Assembly: GCA_049366815.1 (NCBI GenBank)
Contig: JBMNCO010000146.1
Coordinates: 1 to 31,511 of the forward strand
DNA: 31,511 bases
Direction of reading: 5' to 3'
Source: CAYNYM01 sp049366815
GTDB lineage: Bacteria > Desulfobacterota > DSM-4660 > Desulfatiglandales > HGW-15
Part shown: one piece after another, positions 6,413 through 14,917 of the stretch
Layout: each line of letters starts with the position of its first letter
Numbering within the stretch: position 1 is the stretch's first letter
Translations under genes and position numbers: made by a program
The notes under the pieces: generated by a model
What the model saw: the letters and a program-made list of their open reading frames with translations, nothing else
What the model was told of the DNA's origin: nothing
The model's database searches: none

Positions 6413-8131
6413 TTACGCAGGTGCATCCGGGTCGGCCTTCCTGCTTGCGGCCATGGCCTGTCCCGCCTCCTGAAGACGGATTTCTCTCAGTTGCTCCTGA
6501 TCGATAAACATCCTCAGTTCCTCTTCTTCGGCCGCGAATTCCGCACGCTGGGCCGCAATCTGGGCTTCCAGGGCCGCTCGTCTCTTTTCCAGGTTCATTT
6601 TGCGACGTTCGATCTCCTGCCGCCGGTTGATCATGTCCGACCTCTCCTGTGCCTCCCGGGCCAGGCGGGCGGAACCGGTCAGCACCCCTGATGGTCCGAC
6701 GTAAACATCCACCAGATCGATGCCCTGATCGGTCATGAGAAATTCACGAACCTGGTTTGAATGGGCCATACCGCGGGATTTGAGAATATGCAAGACCCGG
6801 TTTCGTTCTCCGTCGATCTCGATGTCCCGGAGCAGCACCCATGTATCGGACAGTGAGGAGACTCCGACGTCCGTCTGTTCGAGACTGACTCCCGGCGGGG
6901 CCAGACTGGTGCACAGGGTGGTGACCTGGAGGAGTTTCAGGTGGTCCATCATTCGTATGAGCATGGCCTTGACGTCGGCTTGGAGGCCGACGGAGGTAAG
7001 ATTCGAAATGGGATCAATGACAACGACACTCGGCCGAAAGTCGGTGATTGACTTATGAATGGCCGAAAGATGGGCCTCGAGCCCATAGAGGGTGGGACGA
7101 TCGGAACGGATTTTCAAAAGGCCTTTCTCAGCCCAGGGTTTGAGGTGGACCCCTATGGACTGCAGATTACGGCTGATCTGGGTGGCCGACTCTTCGAAGG
7201 CGATAAAAAGTGCCTTTTCACCCCTTCGGCAGGCCGCTTCCACGAAGTGACCGGCCATGCTGGTCTTTCCCGTTCCCGGCGTGCCGGAGACAAGGATGGT
7301 GCTTCCGCGAAAATATCCCTTTCCTCCGAGCATGCCGTCCAGACGCGGAATCCCGGAAGAGATCCGTTCTTCGGTGACCTGGTGGTCCAGGCCCAGAGAG
7401 GTGATCGGCAGGACGCTTATGCCCGTTTCACTGATCAAAAAGGGGAATTCGTTTGTTCCGTGGGTGGATCCCCGGTATTTGACGATGCGAAGGCGTCGGG
7501 TGGAAACCTGATTCGACACCCGGTGATCGAGAAAGATGACGCAATCCGAGACATATTCCTCGAGACCATGGCGGGTCAGGGACCCCAAGCCCTGCTCGGC
7601 GGTGATGACGGTGGTCATCCCTTTTTCTTTGAGCCAGCGGAAGAGCCGGCGGAGCTCCGAGCGAACAATCGTCAGATTTGAAAGACCCGAAAAGAGTGTC
7701 TCGATCGTGTCCAGGGCCACCCTTTTCGCGCCGATCGTATCGATATCATGTTCCAGTCGAATGAAAAGCCCCTGGAGATCATATTCCCCGGTTTCTTCTA
7801 TCTCACTCCTCTCGATCCGGACATGGTCGATCAGGAGTCTGCCCGAGGCGGAGAGCTCGTCCAGATCGAAGCCGAGGGAGGCGACGTTCATGGCCAGCTC
7901 CTCGGCGGTCTCTTCGAAGGCCATGAACACACCCGGCTCATCGAATTCAAGAACCCCTCGGACCAGAAATTCCATGGCAAGCAGTGTCTTTCCCGAGCCG
8001 GCCCCTCCGCAGACCAGGGTCGGTCTCCCTGTGGGAAAGCCCCCGTTTGTGATTTCGTCGAGGCCGGATATTCCGCTTGGAGATTTTTCCAATATCCTGG
8101 ATATCACAGGTTTAGGCTCAGTCCTGGCCAC
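6413..8131 (-). CDS. kaiC: KaiC-family circadian clock ATPase
   Basis: A 572-residue double-RecA KaiC with a GTG start at 8131 (GGAG, seven-base spacing). CI: Walker A GGAGSGKT at 42-49, catalytic Glu pair FEE about 72-74. CII: Walker A GTPGTGKT at 283-290 and FEE about 312-314. The CII phosphorylation segment reads T420-DVGV-S425-S426-L-S-D-T430, aligning with cyanobacterial T426/S431/T432. Two of the three are kept and the third is Ser, so autophosphorylation is plausible. The usual A-loop tail that binds KaiA is replaced by about 70 residues of charged heptad-rich coiled coil (about 495-560, e.g. QEIERRKMNLEKRRAALEAQ). No kaiA is present. It leads the kaiC-kaiB-kaiB-kinase operon. Confidence 0.95.
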   Translation of the reverse strand: MARTEPKPVISRILEKSPSGISGLDEITNGGFPTGRPTLVCGGAGSGKTLLAMEFLVRGVLEFDEPGVFMAFEETAEELAMNVASLGFDLDELSASGRLLIDHVRIERSEIEETGEYDLQGLFIRLEHDIDTIGAKRVALDTIETLFSGLSNLTIVRSELRRLFRWLKEKGMTTVITAEQGLGSLTRHGLEEYVSDCVIFLDHRVSNQVSTRRLRIVKYRGSTHGTNEFPFLISETGISVLPITSLGLDHQVTEERISSGIPRLDGMLGGKGYFRGSTILVSGTPGTGKTSMAGHFVEAACRRGEKALFIAFEESATQISRNLQSIGVHLKPWAEKGLLKIRSDRPTLYGLEAHLSAIHKSITDFRPSVVVIDPISNLTSVGLQADVKAMLIRMMDHLKLLQVTTLCTSLAPPGVSLEQTDVGVSSLSDTWVLLRDIEIDGERNRVLHILKSRGMAHSNQVREFLMTDQGIDLVDVYVGPSGVLTGSARLAREAQERSDMINRRQEIERRKMNLEKRRAALEAQIAAQRAEFAAEEEELRMFIDQEQLREIRLQEAGQAMAASRKADPDAPA

Positions 8132-9011
8132 AGTGTGTCTCCTTTCTCAATATAGCTGCCGTCTCCTGTCGGAGTTCCCCGTCATCCGGTTCCGGAAAAA
8201 ATTTTTTTGAATCGGTCAGACTTTGCCCGTAGGGCGACCTCCCTGAATATGGAAAATGTTGTTCTTCGATGCCATGGGATGAGAGTCGATGAATAAGACT
8301 GATGGCACGGAGGAAATATTTATCTTCATATATACTTGATTAGAAAGAGATTTGCAAAAAAATAAAGGGGATGGCGCCTTGTTGTTGAAGTCGGCAGGAT
8401 GATCTGAAGAAAAATTCGCCTGCCCCCGCGATGCTTGCTTGCCTGATGTCACCCAAAACAGAACATGCCGATTTAATTGTTTATGCCTTTTTGTGGTCCA
8501 TCCAGCGTTTTCATAAAACCCTTGCCCCGGTTTTCTCGGTTGCGTTGTCAAAACGGACAAGGCGAAGAAGCTTTACAACCTTTAAGAGTAGTGATGCTTT
8601 CAGGGAATGCGTTCCATCACGTATCTGGAGGGGGAAAGCGCGGTATTCCCCATCCACGCTATCCGAAATAGTATTTGCGGTCCGAACCCGTCACCTCGCA
8701 GAGGTGACGTGCAGGAGCACAATTCCCGGACCTGGGAACCGCCGCATTCAGACGCAGGGAGAGCAAGTTGGTTCAACGCGTTGAAAAACAGGATGTTTTT
8801 CCTGTTTACAGAGTCCGGTTTTTACCTGTACACTAAATATCCTCCGCTCTGCAGGCGTAAAAGTATGTGCTTGAATAAATTAAGTTTTCCGTGAGTCCGG
8901 CCGTGATTGCGTTCCGGAACCGCACGGCGTGGATCACCATGGCGAGGCCATCGTGTCGCATAGCCTCCGAGCCGCTCATTTCTGTCCTGATGGTTTTGAA
9001 GGAGGATTTGA
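8132..9011. other. gene-poor intergenic region upstream of divergent kai and sensory operons
   Basis: This 880-base gap between two divergently read operons must contain both promoters. I see no convincing gene. The open frame at 8216-8560 (minus) has no ribosome site or family resemblance. The region carries the right 129-bp repeat (8580-8708). A-T-rich stretches around 8200-8215 and 8310-8345 are promoter-like but no clear -35/-10 pair can be defended. Confidence 0.45.
8580..8708 (+). repeat. 129-bp repeat, right copy flanking the kai block
   Basis: Partner of 3341-3469, same orientation, ungapped, about 78% identical. It ends in a perfect 8-bp hairpin GTCACCTC-GCA-GAGGTGAC (8690-8708). 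In the hairpin a T-A pair of the other copy is a C-G pair here (CCTT/AAGG versus CCTC/GAGG). That is a compensatory change, hinting that the stem is preserved as RNA or as cruciform DNA. Confidence 0.75.
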
Positions 9012-10019
9012 ATGCCTAAAATGTCGCTGACCCTGATGGTCTTGTTCGGCCTGACCCTCTCTGTCGTGTCCGGATGCAATCGGGAGGAAAAGCCGGCCGA
9101 AACGAGGCATGTGGAAGAAATTGCCCTTTCGGTGACCCCCTGGCCAGGCTCCGCCGCGCTCTATGTGGCGCAGGAGAAAGGGTTTTTCAAGGCTGAAGGG
9201 ATCAAGGCCACCTTTCATCCCTATGACTCGGGGCATCTGGGGCTCGAGGCCGTCCTTTCGAGAAAGGTGGACTTTGCCACGGTGGGAGATACGCCGATCG
9301 CCCGCGCCGCATTGGAGGGCAAACCCATTGCCGTCATCGCCACACTCAGCGAAATAAACCGTGCTGTCCTGATTGTCGCAAGAAAAGACAGGGGTATTTC
9401 CTCGGTGGCCGATCTCAAGGGGAAGAGGGTGGGCGTCGTGGTGGGAACGACAGCCGATTTTTTTCTTCACATCTTCTTGACGACCTCCTACATTAATCCG
9501 TCGCAGGTCAAAATTATCAACCTTAGGGCCGAAGAGGTCGTGGATGCACTGGTCGGTGGGGAGGTCGACGCGGTGAGCACCTGGTTCCCTCATACGACCG
9601 AGGCTAGGGATAAACTTGGTGATAATGCCCTCGTTTTCGAGAATCCGAGCCTCTACAAAATGACCTGGAATATCGTGACCGCAAAGGAATTGACGAATAC
9701 CCGCCCCAAACTTGTCCAAAGCGTCCTGCGCGCGATTGTAAGAGCCAATGCATTCATTTTGAGGCAACCCGATGAAGCGAAAGCTCTGACCCTCATGCAC
9801 ATAGGTGCAAAAGGCCCTCTATTGGAGAAAGAATGGGATGATTACACCTTCACGACGGCCCTGGACCAGAGCCTTGTATTGAATCTGGAAGATCAGGCGA
9901 GATGGATGGTTACGAAGAGGGTGGGAGCCACGAAAAGTCCGCCCAATTTTATGCATTTCGTTTATACCGACGGCATGAAAGCGGTCCTGCCGGAAGCGGT
10001 GGGAATCGTCCACAGATAG
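9012..10019 (+). CDS. NitT/TauT-type substrate-binding lipoprotein (NMT1/SsuA-like)
   Basis: A 335-residue periplasmic binding protein of the two-lobe type used by nitrate, sulfonate, taurine and thiamine-precursor importers. The N-terminus is a lipoprotein signal with lipobox VSGC (Cys 22). Family marks are TPWPGSAALYVAQEKGFF near residue 42, DFATVGDTPIARA, the VADLKGKRVGVVVGT segment and DAVSTWFPHT. Start ATG 9012 has AAGGAGG at optimal spacing. No ABC permease or ATPase is nearby. Instead the next gene, ten bases on, is a membrane histidine kinase, so this protein may present a ligand to the kinase rather than feed a transporter. The ligand is unknown. Confidence 0.88.
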   Translation: MPKMSLTLMVLFGLTLSVVSGCNREEKPAETRHVEEIALSVTPWPGSAALYVAQEKGFFKAEGIKATFHPYDSGHLGLEAVLSRKVDFATVGDTPIARAALEGKPIAVIATLSEINRAVLIVARKDRGISSVADLKGKRVGVVVGTTADFFLHIFLTTSYINPSQVKIINLRAEEVVDALVGGEVDAVSTWFPHTTEARDKLGDNALVFENPSLYKMTWNIVTAKELTNTRPKLVQSVLRAIVRANAFILRQPDEAKALTLMHIGAKGPLLEKEWDDYTFTTALDQSLVLNLEDQARWMVTKRVGATKSPPNFMHFVYTDGMKAVLPEAVGIVHR

Positions 10020-10029
10020 GAGCAGGGAT

Positions 10030-12774
10030 ATGAAAATCGCGACCAAGTTGAAACTTGGGGCAGTGGTTCCCGCTCTCATGGCGCTCATTATCGGCTTTGC
10101 TCTGATCCTTTCCTACAGGACGGTTCAAGAGGCGCAGAAAAACGACAGGACGGTCCAGGGGATTATCACCGGGATGAATGAACTGAGCAGCCTTGTCAGC
10201 GAATACGTGCTCTATCACGAAGAGCGATCTCTTCAGCAGTTCCTTGTGGAACAAGAATCCATCTCGAAGCTCATCGCCGACACCCGGATGAGGGAGAGGG
10301 AGCAGCAGCAGATCCTTGCGTCTATGGGTCGGGATATCGACTTGATGAAAGGATCATTTCTTAAATTGGTCTCAAACCACGAACGCTATGTTCTGGATCC
10401 GGGCAATGAATTGATCAGGGAGGTGGAACTTCGGTTGGCGGGACGACTTCTTGTCTGGTCCCGTGACGTAGTCTCGGATGCCTCGCACCTTGAAAGACTG
10501 GTTGATGAAGGGACAAGCGCGGTCCAGAGAAGAATCAATTGGATCATTTTCATCCTCATCGCGGCGACAACCCTGTTTCTTACAATCTTGATGATGAGGA
10601 TCATGAAAAGCACCGGTTCCTCGCTTATGATGCTGCGCGAAGGCACCGAGGCGGTCGGGGCGGGTAACCTCCGTCACAGAATCAACATTCGTACTCGAGA
10701 CGAGATCGGGGAACTTTCCCGGTCCTTCGACCATATGACGGAAAAATTGCAGACGGTCACCGTATCACGAGACGCGCTTCAACATGAGGTCCAGGAGCGG
10801 AAAAAGGTTGAAGCCGCATTGAGGGAACAGCGAGAATGGCTCCAGGTGACCCTCGGGAGCATCGGGGACGCGGTGATAGCCACCGATACCGGGCAGCGAA
10901 TCACCTTCATCAACCCCATGGCCTCAAGGCTGACGGGCTGGTCGCCGGAACAAGCGCGGGGCCGGCCCATCCAAGATGTGATGAAGACGGTGAACGAATA
11001 TACCCGCGAGCCGGGCGAAGATATCATAAGGCGTGTGATGACGGAGGGGTGTGTCGTCAGTGTGGCCGACCACACCGTCCTGATCCACATGGACGGGTCG
11101 GAAATCCCGATCGAAGACAGTGCGGCACCGATAAGGGACAACGCCGGGAATCTACTCGGTGTGGTGATCGTGTTTCACGACGTGACCGAGCGGCGAAGGG
11201 CGCAGGAGGCCCAACGCCGCTCGGCGGAAGAGCTCCGCATCGTGGCGGATTTTAACTATAACTGGGAATACTGGCTCAGCCTGGAAAACCGCTTCCTTTA
11301 CGTATCTCCCTCCTGCGAGCGCATCACGGGCTACCGGCGGGAAGAATTTTTAGACGATCCGGATCTCTTCTTCCGGATCATCCACTCCGACGACCGGGAG
11401 CGCATGCTGGAGCATTTCAGAAAGGACCGATTCCATCGGGAGCCCTGCGAACTCGAATTCCGCCTTGTCCGCCGCGACGGTCTTGAACGCTGGATTGCAC
11501 ATGCATGTCAGCCCGTGCTTGACGAGCAGGGACAAATGCTGGGTCACCGTGCCTCCAACTACGACATAACCGACCGTAAGAACACGGAGGAAAGCCTTGC
11601 GAGGAGTGAAGAGAAGTTTCGCACACTCTTTGAGCAGTCCCCCATCGGGGTTGAACTCTATGATACGGGAGGGCGGCTGATTGAGGCAAACAGGGCCAGC
11701 CTCGATATCTTCGGCCTCGAAGACATTGCTTTCGTGAGGGGTTTTAAGCTGTTCGAAGACCCGAGCCTGTCCGATGAAGTGAAGACCAGGCTGACTCAAG
11801 GGACGAGCGTGCGCTATGAATCGGTCTTTGACTTTGAAAAAGTAAAAAAAGAAGGGTTGTACCCGACCTCCAGGTCAGGTTCAATTTACATCGACGTGAT
11901 CATCACTCCGGTCGGTCACGGTGACCGTGGCGGCTATCTGGTTGCGGTGCAGGACATCACCCAGCGCGTCAATGCGGAAAGAGAACTTCAGAGATTCGGG
12001 GAAAAGTTGGAAAGGCGTGTCCGGGAACGCACCGCCGAATTGCATAGAAAGAACAAAGAACTCGAGGATTTTACCTTTATTGCTTCCCATGATCTTCAGG
12101 AACCCCTGAGGAAAATCAGGATCTTCGGGGATCTTCTCTTCAGCAGGGCGGCAGACAACCTCGACGACCGGAACCGCGATTATATCATGCGTATGAGGGA
12201 ATCCGCGGCAAGAATGCAGACCCTTTTGAAATCGCTGTTGAAATATTCCCGCCTGACGGCAAACGAAAATCCCTTTCATCCGGTCGACCTGGGAAAATCG
12301 GTTGAAGCCTCACTTGTGAACCTGGAGGTATTGGTTCAAGAGAGTGGTGCGCACGTGGAGGTGCAACCCCTTCCCGTCGTGGAGGGCGATGCCGATCAAC
12401 TGATCCAACTCTTTCAGAACCTCATCGGCAATGCATTGAAGTTTCAAAATGCAAATACGGTCCCTCATGTAAAAATATATGCCGAGTCATTTGCACCGTT
12501 CGAATCGAAAAAGGAAAGGTTCTATGAGATTTATGTGGCGGACAACGGTATCGGCTTCAACGGGACAAAATATCGTGAAAAAATCTTCCAGCCTTTCCAG
12601 CGACTCCATGGTAAAAAAGAGTTTGAAGGGGTAGGCATTGGACTTGCCATAAGCAAGAAAATCGTCGAGCGACACGGGGGTGTGCTTACGGCAAGGAGTA
12701 CACCGGGCGAGGGTTCAACTTTTATCATCCGGTTACCTGAAAAGCAGCGTCATGGGGTGAAGAATCATGAATGA
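10030..12774 (+). CDS. membrane-bound multi-PAS sensor histidine kinase
   Basis: 914 residues. Order: transmembrane helix about 8-28; a helical periplasmic sensor of about 140 residues; second membrane helix about 169-190; HAMP (about 192-245); coiled coil; three PAS domains (about 262-390 with ITFINPMASRLTGWS, 400-525 with RFLYVSPSCERITGY, 530-650 with SPIGVELYDTGGRLIEAN). Then comes a HisKA with SHDLQEPLRKI (His 687), and a HATPase with QNLIGNALKF, DNGIGF (about 838) and GVGIGLAISKKI (about 866). The SHDLQEPLR H-box is the phytochrome-like type, which usually pairs with Rcp1-type regulators. Such a regulator gene overlaps the end of this one by eight bases. RBS AGGAGCAGGGAT lies before ATG 10030. 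Confidence 0.93.
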   Translation: MKIATKLKLGAVVPALMALIIGFALILSYRTVQEAQKNDRTVQGIITGMNELSSLVSEYVLYHEERSLQQFLVEQESISKLIADTRMREREQQQILASMGRDIDLMKGSFLKLVSNHERYVLDPGNELIREVELRLAGRLLVWSRDVVSDASHLERLVDEGTSAVQRRINWIIFILIAATTLFLTILMMRIMKSTGSSLMMLREGTEAVGAGNLRHRINIRTRDEIGELSRSFDHMTEKLQTVTVSRDALQHEVQERKKVEAALREQREWLQVTLGSIGDAVIATDTGQRITFINPMASRLTGWSPEQARGRPIQDVMKTVNEYTREPGEDIIRRVMTEGCVVSVADHTVLIHMDGSEIPIEDSAAPIRDNAGNLLGVVIVFHDVTERRRAQEAQRRSAEELRIVADFNYNWEYWLSLENRFLYVSPSCERITGYRREEFLDDPDLFFRIIHSDDRERMLEHFRKDRFHREPCELEFRLVRRDGLERWIAHACQPVLDEQGQMLGHRASNYDITDRKNTEESLARSEEKFRTLFEQSPIGVELYDTGGRLIEANRASLDIFGLEDIAFVRGFKLFEDPSLSDEVKTRLTQGTSVRYESVFDFEKVKKEGLYPTSRSGSIYIDVIITPVGHGDRGGYLVAVQDITQRVNAERELQRFGEKLERRVRERTAELHRKNKELEDFTFIASHDLQEPLRKIRIFGDLLFSRAADNLDDRNRDYIMRMRESAARMQTLLKSLLKYSRLTANENPFHPVDLGKSVEASLVNLEVLVQESGAHVEVQPLPVVEGDADQLIQLFQNLIGNALKFQNANTVPHVKIYAESFAPFESKKERFYEIYVADNGIGFNGTKYREKIFQPFQRLHGKKEFEGVGIGLAISKKIVERHGGVLTARSTPGEGSTFIIRLPEKQRHGVKNHE

Positions 12775-13207
12775 GTCCAATGGGAGGAGCCGAACTTTAC
12801 CGACCGTTTTGATGGCCGAAGATGACGGCGACGACAGGTTTTTCCTCTATGATGCCTTTAGGTCGGTCCATTTCACAGGGGAACTGCGATTCGTAGAAGA
12901 CGGGGAGGAATTGATGGCGTACCTGAGACGCCGCGGCAAATTCGCCGATCCCGAGCTTTCCCCACGACCCGCCATGATACTTCTGGATCTGAATATGCCC
13001 AGAAAGGACGGCCGTAAAGCGCTTCTGGAAATCAAATCCGACCCGGCCCTGATGGATATTCCGATTGTGATCTGGACCACCTCGGATCTCAAGGAAGATA
13101 AGGTCATGTGTATCGAGGCCGGAGCCGATGCCTTCATGACCAAACCGGACAATTACAGGGACCTGGAAACGGCCGTGGCGCAGTTGTGCATAAAATGGCT
13201 GCTGTGA
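12767..13207 (+). CDS. single-domain response regulator, Rcp1-like
   Basis: 146 residues forming only a receiver domain. The acidic pocket is EDD at 18-20, phospho-acceptor Asp 74 in LLDLNMPRKDG, switch Thr about 104-105 in WTTS, and Lys 126 in TKPDNY. The long beta-alpha insert (RRRGKFADPELSPRP) and LNMPRKDGRKAL are hallmarks of the Rcp1 group that serves phytochrome-like kinases. With no output domain it must work by protein contact or phosphotransfer. The start overlaps the kinase stop as ATGAATGA, so the two are translationally coupled, strong evidence that they are a cognate pair. Confidence 0.93.
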   Translation: MNESNGRSRTLPTVLMAEDDGDDRFFLYDAFRSVHFTGELRFVEDGEELMAYLRRRGKFADPELSPRPAMILLDLNMPRKDGRKALLEIKSDPALMDIPIVIWTTSDLKEDKVMCIEAGADAFMTKPDNYRDLETAVAQLCIKWLL

Positions 13208-13248
13208 AGCCCTCTCTCAATTTCCGCGACCTGGAAGCTCAAACCTGA

Positions 13249-13674
13249 TCAAGGTTGTGGCAAGATGACTGTTGAAAGTTCCGGGATGTCCTCTCCCTCC
13301 ACCATGTCGGCGAGATAACGACTGATGGTTCGTGAGGGAATGATGGTGTTTTCCAGACCCAGTTCACGGCGGATTTCCTCAAAGGCCGGATTTTCGCTGC
13401 TGGTGATCACCCGTTCGAATCCCGGAGAGCGTCCCACCAGACCCGCGATGAGATTGGTCTGATCCGTGTCCGAGAGACAGAACAGGACCTGGGTCTTTTC
13501 AGGACTCATTTCCCTCAGGACCACGGGATTGCTGCCGTCACCGGTCAGAAAGCTGCAGTCCATTTCATCGGAAAGCCTTTCGACCTTTGCTGCATCCTTC
13601 TCGATGATGATGACCTCATGACCGCGGCTGATCAAGATTTCAGCTGTCCGGACGGTCACTTCTCCTGCTCCCAC
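13249..13674 (-). CDS. TrkA-N (RCK_N) NAD-binding domain protein, 5' end probably damaged
   Basis: 141 residues from a GTG at 13674: GAGEVTVRTAEILISRGHEV, IIIEKD (end of beta 2, ribose-binding acid), FLTGDGSNPVVLRE, LFCLSDTDQTNLIAG and a conserved RTISRYLADMVEG end. This is one RCK N-lobe, as in TrkA and KtrA regulators of potassium uptake. The C-lobe is absent. Family members begin MKILIVGAGEVG. Here the DNA upstream of GTG reads AAAATCCTC in another frame, so KIL is present but shifted by about two missing bases, and there is no ribosome site. Either translation starts late, losing beta strand 1, or the gene is decaying. No potassium transporter is adjacent. It converges on the response-regulator gene. 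Confidence 0.65.
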   Translation of the reverse strand: MGAGEVTVRTAEILISRGHEVIIIEKDAAKVERLSDEMDCSFLTGDGSNPVVLREMSPEKTQVLFCLSDTDQTNLIAGLVGRSPGFERVITSSENPAFEEIRRELGLENTIIPSRTISRYLADMVEGEDIPELSTVILPQP

Positions 13675-13945
13675 AGAGGATTTTTACAGCCCCAATGATC
13701 CCTTCCCGCTTACCTGCACAAGAAACCATGCCGATGCCCGGGGATGAAACCAAATCCGTCGTCCTCACGGACCGGGAATGTGACGGCGGATGCAGGATGT
13801 CCTCCTCGGTACATTCAGAGGTCGGGAAAATGAAGGCGGCCTCCTTTGACGGGGCCGGGATATATCTTCTGATATCTGAAAATAAGGGATTTACCCTATT
13901 GAGTCCTTTCCGCGACGCTGAAATAATTGAAAAAAATGGTATGAG

Positions 13946-14026
13946 TTTAGCCGTTTGAAAGATCCCGGCCATTTGGGCCATGGCCCCTCCGTAACGGGGG
14001 GAATTTTGGAAAGCCTGAAGTGTTAC
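13946..14026 (+). repeat. TTTAGCC repeat family, subtype A
   Basis: Starts TTTAGCCGTTTGAAAGATCC, contains the hairpin CCCC-TCCGTAAC-GGGG, and ends GTGTTAC. It matches 21105-21184 with five substitutions and one indel over 81 bases (about 93%). A shorter inverted copy is at 22541-22605. The left flank GGTATGA matches the extended terminus GTATGAATTTAGCC seen in other copies. Confidence 0.85.
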
Positions 14027-14040
14027 AAAGAATGTAACAT

Positions 14041-14095
14041 TTTAGCCCTTTGAAAAATTCGAAAGGAAATCATGCCCCCTTTCTTGCGTTCCGAA
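14041..14095 (+). repeat. TTTAGCC repeat family, subtype B left end
   Basis: Starts TTTAGCCCTTTGAAAAATTC and continues through GGAAATCATGC and CCCTTTCTTGCGTTCCGAA. It is identical to 27096-27150 except for three substitutions in 55 bases. Only the left end is present. It lies 55 bases upstream of the gpmA start. Confidence 0.85.
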
Positions 14096-14150
14096 ACTAT
14101 CCCTGCGAAGGTGGGCGGTTTTTCTGCGGCGTGACGGTCTGGAGGAGACC

Positions 14151-14900
14151 ATGGCGGATCTGATACTTTTGCGACACGGGGAGAGTGTGTGGAACCAAGA
14201 AAACCGTTTTACGGGATGGACGGATGTGGATCTTTCCGAAAGGGGCGTGCGCGAGGCCGGACAGGCCGCAAAGGCCCTGAAAAAGGAAGGCTTTTTCTTC
14301 GACGTGGCCTTTACCTCTGTGCTCAAGCGGGCGATTCGGACCCTGTGGATCGTCCAGGACCGATTGGATCTCATGTGGATCCCGGTCCACCTGTCCTGGC
14401 GACTGAATGAGCGGCATTACGGTGCCCTTCAGGGCTTGAACAAGGCCGGAACGGCCGAGAAATTCGGTGAGGAGCAGGTCCTCAAATGGCGAAGGAGCTA
14501 TGATGTCCGACCGCCCGCCCTGGAAAGAACGGATGAAAGATACCCGGGCAACGACCCGAGGTATAAAGAGCTGGACACCAAGGAGATCCCGTTGACGGAA
14601 TGCCTGAAAGACACCGTAGAGCGGTTCCTTCCTTACTGGCACGGGGTCGTCACACCCGTGATCAGATCAGGGAAACGTGTTGTCCTTTCGGCCCACGGAA
14701 ACAGCCTGCGAGCCCTCATCAAATATCTCGACAAGGTCTCCGATGAGGATATCGTCGGCCTGAACATTCCCACGGGGATTCCCATGATCTACGAACTCGA
14801 CGGGGACCTGAAGCCCCTGAAGCGTTATTACCTGGGTGATCCGGACGAGATCAGGAAGGCGACGGACGCGGTCGCCCGACAGGGAAAGGCGCAGAATTGA
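14151..14900 (+). CDS. gpmA: 2,3-bisphosphoglycerate-dependent phosphoglycerate mutase
   Basis: Cytosolic glycolytic and gluconeogenic enzyme interconverting 3- and 2-phosphoglycerate through a phosphohistidine. Family marks: LLRHGESVWNQENRFTGW with the catalytic His 9, SVLKRAIRTLW, the proton-donor Glu 87 in LNERHYGALQG, YPGNDPRY, and second His 182 in SAHGNSLRAL. It ends with the usual GIPMIYELD segment. At 249 residues it is full length. GGAGGAG lies just before ATG 14151. glgX starts 17 bases after its stop, so the pair is probably an operon linking glycogen debranching to lower glycolysis. Confidence 0.95.
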   Translation: MADLILLRHGESVWNQENRFTGWTDVDLSERGVREAGQAAKALKKEGFFFDVAFTSVLKRAIRTLWIVQDRLDLMWIPVHLSWRLNERHYGALQGLNKAGTAEKFGEEQVLKWRRSYDVRPPALERTDERYPGNDPRYKELDTKEIPLTECLKDTVERFLPYWHGVVTPVIRSGKRVVLSAHGNSLRALIKYLDKVSDEDIVGLNIPTGIPMIYELDGDLKPLKRYYLGDPDEIRKATDAVARQGKAQN

Positions 14901-14917
14901 CCATGAGGGGGATTCAA

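Larger units (their letters stand above)
13675..14150. other. intergenic region with two adjacent repeat ends
   Basis: No gene is supported in these 476 bases. The right half holds two members of the TTTAGCC repeat family head to tail (13946-14026 and 14041-14095), joined by TGTTACaaagaatGTAACA. This places repeat DNA directly upstream of gpmA. The left half (13695-13940) has an unsupported open frame with no ribosome site. Confidence 0.5.

Noticed and set aside
8216..8560. Open frame of 114 codons on the minus strand upstream of kaiC
   Set aside because: No ribosome site, no recognisable domain, unusual composition, and it lies where the kai promoter is expected.
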